Positions 1 through 7,941 of a DNA stretch of 64,000 nucleotides are shown one piece after another; positions within the stretch are counted from its first letter, which is position 1, and every line of letters starts with the position of its first letter. The stretch lies in the NCBI GenBank assembly GCA_038319025.1, contig JBBQCW010000001.1:248001-312000 (forward strand), given 5' to 3'. The DNA comes from JBBQCW01 sp038319025. Its GTDB lineage: Bacteria; Actinomycetota; Thermoleophilia; Solirubrobacterales; Solirubrobacteraceae. The notes under the pieces are model-generated. The model was not told the DNA's origin. It did no database searches and was given only the letters and a program-made list of their open reading frames with translations. Position numbers and translations under genes: made by a program.

Positions 1-1
1 G

Positions 2-49
2 TTCTTGGCCGCCGGCGGCATGCTGGTCTGGGGGCTCGGCGGCGCGTGA
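2..49 (+). CDS. C-terminal end of an upstream protein (partial)
   Basis: The first bases read in frame 2 as FLAAGGMLVWGLGGA followed by TGA. The hydrophobic, glycine- and alanine-rich tail looks like the end of a membrane segment. Only 15 residues are visible, so the family cannot be assigned. It lies upstream of aroC on the same strand with a 39-base gap that contains the aroC promoter. Confidence 0.4.
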   Translation, partial: FLAAGGMLVWGLGGA

Positions 50-73
50 GAGTGGTCGGAGCAGCGCTAACCA

Positions 74-79
74 TAGAAT
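74..79 (+). promoter_or_regulatory. -10 hexamer TAGAAT of aroC
   Basis: TAGAAT ends nine bases before the aroC ATG, so the transcript would begin within a few bases of the start codon. The G-run between hexamer and ATG could also act as a weak ribosome binding site. Confidence 0.5.
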
Positions 80-88
80 CGGTGGGGA

Positions 89-1261
89 ATGGCGCACCTT
101 CGACTAATCACTGCCGGTGAATCCCACGGCCCTGGCCTGACCTGCCTCGTCGAGGGCCTCCCCGCGGGCGTGGTACTCACCCCTGAGGCGATCAACGACG
201 ACATGGCCCGCCGTCAGCTGGGCCACGGTCGCGGCGGCCGGATGAAGATCGAGAAGGACGCCGCATTCGTGACCGCCGGTGTGCGCCACGGCGCCACGAT
301 GGGTGGCCCGATCGCCCTGCAGGTGGCCAACCGGGACTACGCCAACTGGGAAGAGCGGATGAACCCCTGGCCGGTCGAGGCCGACGTGCCCGAGGTCCAT
401 CTGCCCCGGCCCGGCCACGCCGATCTCGTGGGCACCTGGAAGTACGGCCTCACCGACGTGCGCAACGTGCTGGAGCGCGCCAGCGCTCGCGAGACGGCCG
501 CGCGTGTGGCCGGCGGTGCCCTGTGCCGGGCCTTCCTGCGCGCCGTCGGAGTCGAGATCCGGTCGCACGTGACTCAGATCGGCACCGTCGCAGTCCCGCC
601 CCGCGATGCGCCGCTGACCGTGGCCGATTTTGATGGGGTGGACGCCGATCCGGTCCGCTGTCTGGACGCGGAGGCCAGCCGCGGGATGGTGGGCCACATC
701 AACGTGCAGCGCAAAGCCAACGAGTCGATCGGCGGGGTGTTCGAGGTCATCGCCTTCGGCTGCACTCCCGGGCTCGGCTCGCACGTGAGCTGGGAGGAGC
801 GCCTCGACGGTCAGCTCGCCGGCGCGCTGTGCTCGATCCAAGCGATCAAGGGCGTTGGTCTCGGCGACGGTTTTGACCTCGCCGGCACGCCCGGGTCCGC
901 GGCGCATGACGAAATCTTTTTCACCGAGGAGCGTGGTTTCTTCCGCGAGACCAACCACTCCGGCGGGCTGGAAGGCGGCATGACCACCGGCGAACCGCTG
1001 ATCGCCACCGCGGCGATGAAGCCGCTGCCGACCCTCACGCAGCCGCTGCGCTCAGTGGACATCGCCACGCACGAGCCGGCGCAGGCGCTGCGCGAGCGCA
1101 CCGACTCGTGCACCGTCCCGGCCGCCGGGGTCGTGGGCGAGGCCATGGTCGCGTACGTGCTCGCCGACGCCTACCGGCGCAAGTTCGGCGGCGATCACAT
1201 CGACGATGTCGTCGGCGCGGTGCAGCGGTACGAGGAGCGCATCCGGTGGCACCGGCGCTGA
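89..1261 (+). CDS. aroC: chorismate synthase
   Basis: Chorismate synthase converts 5-enolpyruvylshikimate-3-phosphate to chorismate using reduced FMN, the last step of the shikimate pathway. The 390-residue length is normal. Family signatures are visible: the N-terminal TAGESHGPGL, GRGGRMKIE, the RPGHADL segment, RASARETAARV, and a C-terminal ERTDSCTVPAAGVVGEAM. It is the first gene of an aro operon and is followed after 10 bases by the fused aroK-aroB gene. The ATG is chosen because it opens exactly at the conserved N terminus and sits behind the -10 at 74. Confidence 0.97.
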   Translation: MAHLRLITAGESHGPGLTCLVEGLPAGVVLTPEAINDDMARRQLGHGRGGRMKIEKDAAFVTAGVRHGATMGGPIALQVANRDYANWEERMNPWPVEADVPEVHLPRPGHADLVGTWKYGLTDVRNVLERASARETAARVAGGALCRAFLRAVGVEIRSHVTQIGTVAVPPRDAPLTVADFDGVDADPVRCLDAEASRGMVGHINVQRKANESIGGVFEVIAFGCTPGLGSHVSWEERLDGQLAGALCSIQAIKGVGLGDGFDLAGTPGSAAHDEIFFTEERGFFRETNHSGGLEGGMTTGEPLIATAAMKPLPTLTQPLRSVDIATHEPAQALRERTDSCTVPAAGVVGEAMVAYVLADAYRRKFGGDHIDDVVGAVQRYEERIRWHRR

Positions 1262-1271
1262 CGCAAGGCTG

Positions 1272-2780
1272 ATGGCCGTCTCGCCGACCCCGGCCCTGGT
1301 CTTCATCGGGTTCATGGGCGCGGGCAAGTCGACGGCCGCCCGTGAGGCCGCCGCGGCGCTGGGCACCGCCGCGCAGGACACCGATCGTCTGCTCGAGGCT
1401 CATTTCGGGTCCACCATCGAGCAGTACTGGGACCGCCACGGTGAGGAGTCATTCCGCGCCGAGGAGGAACGTCTCGCCGTCTCGCTGCTCGACGACGCCG
1501 ACGGCGGCGTGATCGCGCTGGGCGGCGGCACTCCTGCATCGGCGTCCGTCCGCAAAGCGTTGGCACGACACACGACGGTGCTGGTGGAGGTCTCACCGGA
1601 GACGGCCTGGTCACGGGCCGCCGGTCGTGGTCGCCCCCTGGCCCGCAGTCGCGGGGCGTTCCTGCGCCTGCACGCCGAGCGCTCCGCTCTGTACGAGTCG
1701 CTGGCCGACGTGATCCTCCCCGAGGGAGGGCGTGCGACGGTGCGCGCGGCCGCTCGCGCCATGCGCGGCCTCGCTCCGGGAACGCGGATGCTGTGGGCCA
1801 TCTCGGCGTCCGGTGCCTACCCCGTGTACGTCGGCGGCGGCGCCTGGCCCGAGCTGGAAGGTCGCAGCCTCGTCGTCTCGGATTCGAACGTGCACGCTCA
1901 GTACGGCGAGCGACTCGGCCAACACGAGGCGATCATCGTCGCCCCGGGTGAGCAGAGCAAGACGCTCGAGACGGCCGAGCGTGTGTGGACGGCGATGGCC
2001 GATGGTGGCTACACCCGCGCCGACACCGTCGTAGCGCTCGGCGGCGGCGTGGTCGGCGATCTCGCGGGGTTCGTGGCGGCCACCTACCAGCGCGGGATGG
2101 ATGTTGTCCACGTGCCGACCACCGTCGTCGCCCAGGTCGACTCGGCCTACGGTGGGAAGACGGGCGTGGACCTGCCGGCGGCCAAGAATTACGTCGGTGC
2201 CTACCATCAGCCGCGTTCGGTCCACGTGGACCCGGCTGTCCTTCAGACACTGCCGGACGCCGAGCGCGCGGCCGGGTACGCAGAGGTGGTCAAGACGGCA
2301 CTGATCGCGGGCGGCGAGCTGTGGGACCGCGTGCGCGCCGGGGATCCGGTCGACGCGGGAATCGTGCTGGCCTGTGCTCGGCTGAAGCTGCGCGTCGTCG
2401 CCGAGGACGAGCGCGACGGCGGGCGTCGGCAGGTCCTCAACCTCGGTCACACCGTCGGGCACGCCTTAGAGACGGTCACTCACTACGAGCGTCTGCGCCA
2501 CGGCGAGGCCGTGGGCCTGGGACTGCTGGCAGCGCTGCGCTTGTCCGAGCGCGACGATCTGCGCGAGGAGGTGGAGGCGTTGATGGTCGGCGCCGGTCTG
2601 CCGACTGAGATCTCCGGCGTGGATGCGGATGCCGTCATCAACGCGACCCGGCGCGACAAGAAGCGGTTGGAGGGCGACGTGCCGTTCGTGCTGTGTGCGG
2701 CCCCGGGAGCGGTGACGCACGGCCACACCGTGTCACCGGACGCGCTGGACGCGGCCGTGCGAGAGTTGCTCACCCCATGA
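1272..2780 (+). CDS. aroKB: bifunctional shikimate kinase / 3-dehydroquinate synthase
   Basis: One 502-residue reading frame carries two shikimate-pathway enzymes. Residues 1 to about 172 are shikimate kinase, with the Walker A loop GFMGAGKST at 13-21 and a GGG loop near 84. From about residue 173 the chain is 3-dehydroquinate synthase: GGGVVGDLAGF for NAD binding, then VPTTVVAQVDSAYGGKTGVD, YAEVVKTALI, NLGHTVGHALE and HGEAVGLGL, which carry the lysines, glutamate and zinc-binding histidines of the family. No frameshift or internal stop separates the halves. The frame is open further upstream (to 1206), but ATG 1272 fits the kinase N terminus. The stop overlaps the aroQ start as ATGA. Confidence 0.93.
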   Translation: MAVSPTPALVFIGFMGAGKSTAAREAAAALGTAAQDTDRLLEAHFGSTIEQYWDRHGEESFRAEEERLAVSLLDDADGGVIALGGGTPASASVRKALARHTTVLVEVSPETAWSRAAGRGRPLARSRGAFLRLHAERSALYESLADVILPEGGRATVRAAARAMRGLAPGTRMLWAISASGAYPVYVGGGAWPELEGRSLVVSDSNVHAQYGERLGQHEAIIVAPGEQSKTLETAERVWTAMADGGYTRADTVVALGGGVVGDLAGFVAATYQRGMDVVHVPTTVVAQVDSAYGGKTGVDLPAAKNYVGAYHQPRSVHVDPAVLQTLPDAERAAGYAEVVKTALIAGGELWDRVRAGDPVDAGIVLACARLKLRVVAEDERDGGRRQVLNLGHTVGHALETVTHYERLRHGEAVGLGLLAALRLSERDDLREEVEALMVGAGLPTEISGVDADAVINATRRDKKRLEGDVPFVLCAAPGAVTHGHTVSPDALDAAVRELLTP

Positions 2781-3238
2781 TTCTGCGTAACCGCATCGAG
2801 GTGATGCACGGCGTCAACCTCGACCAGCTCGGGCGCCGTGATCCCGGCCACTACGGAACGCTCACCCTCGGCGAGGTGCAGATGCACATCGAGGACTATG
2901 CGTCCGATCTCGGCCTCACCGTGAGTTTTTTCCAGACCAACGACGAGCACGAACTGGTTGAGCGGTTGCACCGGGTGACCGAGCTTGCCGACGGAATCGT
3001 CCTCAACGCCGGGGCATGGACCCACTACGCCTGGTCGCTGCACGACGCGCTCGAGATGTGCGGCCTGCCGACCGTCGAGGTGCACCTCAGCGACGTGATG
3101 GCCCGGGAGGAGTGGCGTCACGCGTCGGTCTTCGAGGATCTCCGGCTCGATGTTGTGAGCGGTAAGGGCGTCGAGGGTTACCGCGAGGCGTTGGGACTCC
3201 TGGCGGCCTATCTGCGCGCCGAGGAGGCCGGAGCATGA
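2777..3238 (+). CDS. aroQ: type II 3-dehydroquinate dehydratase
   Basis: Removes water from 3-dehydroquinate, between the two activities of the upstream fusion. The protein is 153 residues, normal for the dodecameric type II family. HGVNLDQLG replaces the more usual NGPNLNLLG, but the substrate-binding asparagine, the lid arginine and the catalytic tyrosine (HYG) are kept. NAGAWTH supplies the asparagine and histidine, EVHLSD the second histidine, and REEWRH an arginine. The ATG overlaps the aroKB stop by four bases, which points to translational coupling. Confidence 0.92.
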   Translation: MILRNRIEVMHGVNLDQLGRRDPGHYGTLTLGEVQMHIEDYASDLGLTVSFFQTNDEHELVERLHRVTELADGIVLNAGAWTHYAWSLHDALEMCGLPTVEVHLSDVMAREEWRHASVFEDLRLDVVSGKGVEGYREALGLLAAYLRAEEAGA

Positions 3239-4329
3239 TCGTCGACGGCTCGCGGGCCGACCGGCTCTCGGCCACCCTGGCGGAGCGCGGCTGCGACGCG
3301 CTGCTCGTCACGGGCGCAGCCAACGTTCGTTGGCTCACGGGGTTCACCGGGTCTCACGGCGCGGCGCTCGTCGGCTCGGGCAGCGGCGCGATCGGCCACG
3401 TCTTCGCCACCGACTTTCGTTACGTGACGATCAGCGCCGAGCAGGTCTCTGAGGTTTTCGAGCGCGTGATCGCCACCGACCTGATCGAAGCGCTCGTCGC
3501 GCCCGTGGTCGGCGGGGAATCGTTGCGCCTCGGGTTCGACGACGCCCAGCTCAGCGTCCGCGAGCACGCGCGGCTGACGGAGCTTTGCGGGCCAGGGATC
3601 ACTTTGGTGGCCGCAGGTGGCGCGGTCGAAGATCTGCGGGTCATCAAGGAGCCGCACGAGATTGAGCGTATGCGCGCCGCTGCTCTGCTCGCCGATGGCG
3701 CCCTGAGCGCGGTCTTGGAGTCCGGCCTGATCGGCCGCACCGAACGCGCCGTCGCACTGGAGCTTGAAGTCCGGATGCGCGAACTCGGGGCCGAGAGCGT
3801 GTCGTTCAGCCCGATCGTGGCCGCCGGTGCGCACGGGGCTCTGCCTCACGCCGAGCCACGCGACGTGGCCATCCCGGCGAACACTCTCGTGGTGATCGAC
3901 TGGGGTGCGCAGTTGGAAGGGTATGCGTCCGATTGCACCCGGACCTTCGCCACCGGGCCGTTGAGCGACCACGACGCCAGCATCTATGACCTGGTGTTGG
4001 AGGCGCAACTCGCCGCGCTGGCTGACGTGCGCGCCGGCCGGCTGGGCCGGGAGGTTGATGCAGTGGCCCGTGACGTCATCGAGGCCGGCGGGCACGGGGA
4101 GGAGTTCGGCCACGGCCTCGGGCACGGCGTCGGCATCGAGGTGCACGAAGCGCCGCGGCTCTCGCGCCAGGGGGAGACGGCGCTTGCCCCCGGCATGGTC
4201 GTCACCGTGGAGCCAGGCGTCTACGTGCCCGGGGTCGTTGGCGTGCGGATCGAGGACCTCGTCGTCGTGACCGACGGAGCGCCGGACGTGCTCAACAGCC
4301 TGACCAAGGAGCTGTGGACGGTTTCGTGA
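3235..4329 (+). CDS. pepQ: M24 family Xaa-Pro aminopeptidase/dipeptidase
   Basis: A cytosolic dimetal peptidase of the pita-bread fold that cleaves peptides next to proline. It has 364 residues, with a creatinase-type N-terminal domain (about 1-130) and a catalytic domain (about 135-364). All five metal ligands are visible: the aspartates in VVIDWGA and SDCTRTF, the histidine in GHGLGHGVGIEVHEAP, and the glutamates in VTVEPGVY and VRIEDLV. The start overlaps the aroQ stop (ATGA). The gene precedes efp in many bacteria; here 3 kb of reverse-strand DNA separates them. Whether it acts on dipeptides (PepQ) or on longer chains (PepP) cannot be told from sequence. Confidence 0.88.
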   Translation: MIVDGSRADRLSATLAERGCDALLVTGAANVRWLTGFTGSHGAALVGSGSGAIGHVFATDFRYVTISAEQVSEVFERVIATDLIEALVAPVVGGESLRLGFDDAQLSVREHARLTELCGPGITLVAAGGAVEDLRVIKEPHEIERMRAAALLADGALSAVLESGLIGRTERAVALELEVRMRELGAESVSFSPIVAAGAHGALPHAEPRDVAIPANTLVVIDWGAQLEGYASDCTRTFATGPLSDHDASIYDLVLEAQLAALADVRAGRLGREVDAVARDVIEAGGHGEEFGHGLGHGVGIEVHEAPRLSRQGETALAPGMVVTVEPGVYVPGVVGVRIEDLVVVTDGAPDVLNSLTKELWTVS

Positions 4330-4340
4330 GCTGACGCTCA
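4327..4340. terminator. small hairpin joining convergent stop codons
   Basis: TGAGC, loop TGAC, GCTCA forms a five-base stem containing both stop codons of the convergent pepQ and cupin genes. There is no T-tract, so intrinsic termination is doubtful. Confidence 0.25.
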
Positions 4341-4727
4341 GGCGTCGTCCGCGGTGCTCAGCGCGAACACCTCGGGCCGCTCATAGATCTTGCCGGGGCA
4401 GGCACCGAGGACGAGGAGTCGCAGGCCGTCAGGCCCCGAGGACACCTTGCGCTTGGTCGACGCGCCGACGCGCGTGACCGTGTCGGAATCCAGCGGGATC
4501 TCTTCACCGTCGACCACGATCTGGCCGGATCCGCGCAACACGACGTAAACCTCTTCTTGGCCGTCATGCTCGTGGTTGTGATCGGGGTAGTGCTCTCCGG
4601 CTCCGGGCGGCATGTCGATGATGTTCATGCCAAACGACGACACTTCGAGTTCGGCTCCCGCTTTGCGGAAGAACCCACCGAAGGCGCCTTCCATCTCGTC
4701 GATTTTCCGGGTCGTGTAGTCGGCCAT
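4338..4727 (-). CDS. cupin-domain protein
   Basis: A single-domain 129-residue cupin. Motif 1 is well formed (HYPDHNHEHDGQEEVYVVLRG gives the H-x-H, E and G pattern), so a metal site is likely. Motif 2 around the end of the barrel is weaker (GLRLLVLGA). Small cupins of this kind range from sugar isomerases to dioxygenases and binding proteins, so no reaction is assigned. It is convergent with pepQ and has its own promoter, so it need not be co-transcribed with the GHKL gene behind it. Confidence 0.8.
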   Translation of the reverse strand: MADYTTRKIDEMEGAFGGFFRKAGAELEVSSFGMNIIDMPPGAGEHYPDHNHEHDGQEEVYVVLRGSGQIVVDGEEIPLDSDTVTRVGASTKRKVSSGPDGLRLLVLGACPGKIYERPEVFALSTADDA

Positions 4728-4733
4728 GCTGCG

Positions 4734-4739
4734 AGCCTA
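4734..4739 (-). promoter_or_regulatory. -10 hexamer TAGGCT of the cupin gene
   Basis: On the reverse strand TAGGCT ends six bases before the ATG at 4727. The same hexamer precedes the GHKL ATPase gene. Confidence 0.5.
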
Positions 4740-4766
4740 TCCGCTGGCCGGCGCTCCGACCGCAGA

Positions 4767-6695
4767 TCAGGCCGGCGGTGCGGAGTCGAGCACCGGCTGA
4801 CGCAGTGGGCCGAGCTGACGTCGCACCTCCCGCAGCGTGTGGTACCGGTCAGCCATGAACGCGGCGGTGAGCGCCTCGGGGGACAGGGCGGCGTTGAACC
4901 CGGCGTCGGTCCACGTCGAATCGTTTTCGAGTTGACGGACACCCGTGACCGCTTCGACGAGCTTCTGCTCGACCCATTCCTGCGTGAATCCGTCGATGGC
5001 GGCCGCCATCGTCTCGTCCCCATCGGGGTTGCCCCAGGCGTTGAGGGCCTGCAGGATCAGTTGATAGCCACGGAACTCGCGGTTGAGCAGCAGATCGGTG
5101 GCCGTGGCTCCGTCGACGCCGGACAGCGCCGCAGCGCGGTCGCGCAACCCGGTCCCGCTCGCCTCGACGATGGGGAACTCATCGGCCTCGGCTTCGGTCA
5201 CCCAACGCGGGGTGATGTGGGAAAGAGCGTCATCCTCGCCGGTCGGCGCGGCCTTGCGCGGCGGCCGTTCGGGCCTGGCGGGCGGGGTGTCGGGTTTGGC
5301 CTTCGCACCGGCTGGGCCGGCCGGCTTGTCCTTGGCATCGGCCTTCGGTTTCGCGGCTCCAGCCTTGCCCTTGGGGGGCGGCTCGGGCTTCTCGGTGGCC
5401 ACCGGCTCGGTCGGCCGGCGACGCGCTCCAGGCGGGCGGAGCATCTGCATCACATCGCGCAGGCGCTCGCGAATGCGACGAGCGCGATCCGGATCGTCGT
5501 CCTGCAGTCGCTCCTGCTCCTCGGCGATCGCGCGCCGCATGGGCTCGGGCATCAACTCACGAAACTGGTCCGCCCAGATCGGCCAGGAGTCGCTTTCGAA
5601 GATCGGCTGGTGGGTGATCAGTACGTGCGACCGGGCGAAGTCTGACGTCACTCCGACACCGAGCGGCTCGAGTACGAACGCGATCCGCGTCTTGCCGAAG
5701 ATCACCCCGAGGCGGGCGAAGAACGGGTTGGCGTGGCCGCCGACCCGCCAGTCGAGCAGTTCGTTCTGGAAGAGAATGGCGAGGCTGCCTCCTCCGGTGG
5801 TGCGCCGGGCCACTTCCGTGCCGGGCTCCTGAGGCGGAAGCACCCACCAGTGGACGCGTGCGCTCGACACCCCGGCGCGGCGATCGCCCGCGAGGTCGAC
5901 GATTCCGTGGCGCTCCTTGGCCGGGCCGCTGCCGGCACGGTCCCACACGTCAGCGGTTCCTTCCACCTTCGCGAGCCGAAAGCCCCGGCCCTTGTCGGCG
6001 GCCTCGCGGGTCCGCGGCCACTCGGCCAGATCCAGGTTCGGCCGTCGCACCATCAGGACGATCTCCTGGGGGGCGACACGGAACAGACGCTGATGGAGGT
6101 ACTTGTACAGCCAAGTGTTCGGGCGCAGCGCAGGGAGGACCGAGTTGGCTCCGGGTTCGTCACCCAGGAAAGTGACGACGGTGCCCGAGCCGCGCTCGCG
6201 AATGAAGTCCGGGAAGTGGCTTTCCGGGACGGACACGACGACCTGGCCTTTGGGGCCGAGCGGCATCAGGTCGTACTCCTTGCCGTTCCAACCGATCTGC
6301 ACCATCGAGCGCTGCTTGCCCTTGAGCGAGCGAATCAGGACGCCCTGGCGGTGGCGGGTCGGGCCCGAGATCTTCAGACCCATGCCCTGGTTGCCCGTCA
6401 TCGACTGGTTCTTGTTCGCGCCGGTGACCGCCAGCGTCGTGGTGTAAAGCTCGATCTCCGCACGGTTCATGCCGTCGCCGTCGTCCGCGCAGGAGATGAA
6501 CCAGTTGCCGGTCTCGGCCAGCTTGGCCCAATCGACGTCGAACTCGATGCGTCCCGGGGTTGGGTCCTTTTCGGCCGACCGACGACGCATGATCGCTTCT
6601 TCGGCGTTCTTGTAGGCCTCGCGGAACTCCTGGTCGGGCAGGAGCTCTGCGGCCAGCTTGTCGGCGATGAAGTCTGCGTTCTCGACCTTGAACAT
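4767..6695 (-). CDS. orphan GHKL (Hsp90/MutL/MORC-type) ATPase
   Basis: A 642-residue protein with a complete Bergerat ATP-binding fold. The N box is at 26-33 (E26 and N30 in REAYKNAEEA, where the catalytic glutamate and magnesium-binding asparagine lie). The G1 box is DDGDGMN at 71-77, the G2 box GNQGMG at 101-106, and the G3-like strand GSGTVVTF at 169-176. Residues about 180-380 form a second alpha/beta domain such as GHKL ATPases use to transmit nucleotide state. A Pro/Ala/Lys-rich linker spans about 421-487, and a mainly helical C-terminal domain about 500-630. No histidine-kinase, Hsp90 charged-linker, MutL endonuclease or gyrase feature is seen. Known relatives fold proteins, repair DNA or remodel chromatin; the role here is unknown. 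Confidence 0.75.
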   Translation of the reverse strand: MFKVENADFIADKLAAELLPDQEFREAYKNAEEAIMRRRSAEKDPTPGRIEFDVDWAKLAETGNWFISCADDGDGMNRAEIELYTTTLAVTGANKNQSMTGNQGMGLKISGPTRHRQGVLIRSLKGKQRSMVQIGWNGKEYDLMPLGPKGQVVVSVPESHFPDFIRERGSGTVVTFLGDEPGANSVLPALRPNTWLYKYLHQRLFRVAPQEIVLMVRRPNLDLAEWPRTREAADKGRGFRLAKVEGTADVWDRAGSGPAKERHGIVDLAGDRRAGVSSARVHWWVLPPQEPGTEVARRTTGGGSLAILFQNELLDWRVGGHANPFFARLGVIFGKTRIAFVLEPLGVGVTSDFARSHVLITHQPIFESDSWPIWADQFRELMPEPMRRAIAEEQERLQDDDPDRARRIRERLRDVMQMLRPPGARRRPTEPVATEKPEPPPKGKAGAAKPKADAKDKPAGPAGAKAKPDTPPARPERPPRKAAPTGEDDALSHITPRWVTEAEADEFPIVEASGTGLRDRAAALSGVDGATATDLLLNREFRGYQLILQALNAWGNPDGDETMAAAIDGFTQEWVEQKLVEAVTGVRQLENDSTWTDAGFNAALSPEALTAAFMADRYHTLREVRRQLGPLRQPVLDSAPPA

Positions 6696-6702
6696 CGTCG
6701 GG

Positions 6703-6708
6703 AGCCTA
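6703..6708 (-). promoter_or_regulatory. -10 hexamer TAGGCT of the GHKL gene
   Basis: TAGGCT on the reverse strand ends seven bases before the ATG at 6695, predicting a leaderless mRNA for the GHKL ATPase. Confidence 0.5.
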
Positions 6709-6818
6709 CGGCGCGGCGTCAGCCAATGGCAACGCGGGCCAGGTGGGATCGGCTGCCGGCCCCGCGCACGTCATCGTCGCAACCACCGGCTGAGTCGCGC
6801 ACCCGCGGTGGCTCCAGG

Positions 6819-7244
6819 TCACTGCTCGACGGTGAGCTTGGCGATCTGTTTGGCGGACTTCTCGAACTCGATCTCGAAGATCCCCGGGATCGTCGCCTTG
6901 AACGCCACCGGCACCGTCTCGCCGGCCGGAAGGTCTTTCGCTATGTCATAGCCGTGGATGTGCGCCTCCTCGTCAACGGCCGAGCGCACGCGGAAACGGA
7001 CGGTGTCGCCCTGCCGGACGTTGATGGCGACGACGCTGTTCCCGGTCAGCAGAGGGCCAAGGTCGGAGGCAGGCTGGGACTTCGTCGTTTTCGTTGTCGT
7101 GGAGGCGGCGTTCGTACCCGACGCAATGGTGCTCGTGGCCGTCGTGGCCGTCTTCCTCTCGTCGCCCGGCCGCAGCACCACGAACGCGATGACCATGACG
7201 GCAGCCGCCGCCAAGACAAGCCCCAAACGTCGACCACCGGACAC
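6819..7244 (-). CDS. membrane-anchored cupredoxin-like protein
   Basis: A 141-residue protein with an N-terminal hydrophobic anchor (GLVLAAAAVMVIAFVVL), a Ser/Thr/Ala-rich spacer and a C-terminal cupredoxin-like beta domain (GDTVRFRVRS, EEAHIHGYDI, PGIFEIEFE). This matches the family of extracytoplasmic cupredoxin-like domains seen in EfeO-type proteins. The HIHGYD segment offers a possible copper-ligand histidine, but the usual Cys-x-His-x-Met loop is absent, so metal binding is uncertain. The GTG at 7244 is preferred over an ATG at 7298 because TAGCCT lies eight bases upstream of it and because this leaves room for the divergent efp promoter. Confidence 0.65.
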   Translation of the reverse strand: MSGGRRLGLVLAAAAVMVIAFVVLRPGDERKTATTATSTIASGTNAASTTTKTTKSQPASDLGPLLTGNSVVAINVRQGDTVRFRVRSAVDEEAHIHGYDIAKDLPAGETVPVAFKATIPGIFEIEFEKSAKQIAKLTVEQ

Positions 7245-7252
7245 GGCGGCGC

Positions 7253-7258
7253 AGGCTA
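7253..7258 (-). promoter_or_regulatory. -10 hexamer TAGCCT of the cupredoxin gene
   Basis: On the reverse strand TAGCCT ends eight bases before the GTG at 7244. This site decides the start of the cupredoxin gene. Confidence 0.45.
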
Positions 7259-7352
7259 GCAGCGTGTGGAGACCCAACTCGCATACTCGCCGGTGCACGC
7301 CGGATCTCCGCCGACGGAGGATCGCGGATGCGCTCGCCGGCCACCCCTCGAC

Positions 7353-7358
7353 TACCCT
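7353..7358 (+). promoter_or_regulatory. -10 hexamer TACCCT of efp
   Basis: TACCCT ends eight bases before the efp GTG at 7367. It is probably the main promoter of the efp-nusB-xseB-ispA-dxs run. Confidence 0.5.
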
Positions 7359-7366
7359 TCCGAATC

Positions 7367-7927
7367 GTGATCAGCACCAACCAGCTCAAAAACGGGAACC
7401 ACATCGAGGTCGATGGCACGATCTTCAAGGTCGTCGAGTTCCAGCACGTCAAGCCCGGCAAAGGCCCGGCGTTCGTCCGTACCCGTCTGCGTCGCATCTC
7501 CGACGGCAACGTGATCGACAAGACCTTCCGCGCCGGTGAGAAGTTCCGCTCGGTTCGCACCGAGGCCCGGAAGATGACCTTCCTGTACTCCGACGGCACC
7601 GACGCCTATTTTATGGACGCCGAATCCTTCGAGCAGATCGCCATTCCCGAAACGGTGATCGCCGACGAGTTGCGGTGGACCAAGTCCAACGACTCGATCG
7701 ACGTGCTGTTCATCGATGACGCACCCTCGACGCTGCAGCTCCCGTCATCCGTTGAGCTCGAGGTCACACAGACCGAGCCGGGGCTGCGGGGTGACACCGC
7801 CTCCGGCGGGGGCAACAAGCCCGCTACGGTCGAGACCGGTGCGGTCATCCAGGTCCCGCTGTTCGTGAACATCGGCGACCGGGTCAAGGTGCAGACCGAG
7901 ACCGGCGACTACATGTCGCGCGCGTAG
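7367..7927 (+). CDS. efp: elongation factor P
   Basis: EF-P enters the ribosome near the E site and relieves stalling at proline runs. The 186-residue protein starts at GTG (VISTNQLKNGNHIEVDG), exactly where EF-P proteins begin; the in-frame ATG at 7328 would add 13 unconserved residues. The first domain carries EFQHVKPGKGPAFVRT, with the lysine-bearing tip loop PGKGP, and the C-terminal OB domain ends in GDRVKVQTETGDYMSRA. It heads a five-gene run with nusB 14 bases downstream. Confidence 0.96.
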   Translation: MISTNQLKNGNHIEVDGTIFKVVEFQHVKPGKGPAFVRTRLRRISDGNVIDKTFRAGEKFRSVRTEARKMTFLYSDGTDAYFMDAESFEQIAIPETVIADELRWTKSNDSIDVLFIDDAPSTLQLPSSVELEVTQTEPGLRGDTASGGGNKPATVETGAVIQVPLFVNIGDRVKVQTETGDYMSRA

Positions 7928-7941
7928 AAGGCAGCGTTACC

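Noticed and set aside
104..958. Long open frames antisense to housekeeping genes (for example 104-958, 3208-4146, 18691-20325, 54504-56591, 60625-61797)
   Set aside because: They are mirror frames of strongly coding high-G+C genes, have low-complexity Arg/Ala/Gly/His-rich translations and no recognisable domains.
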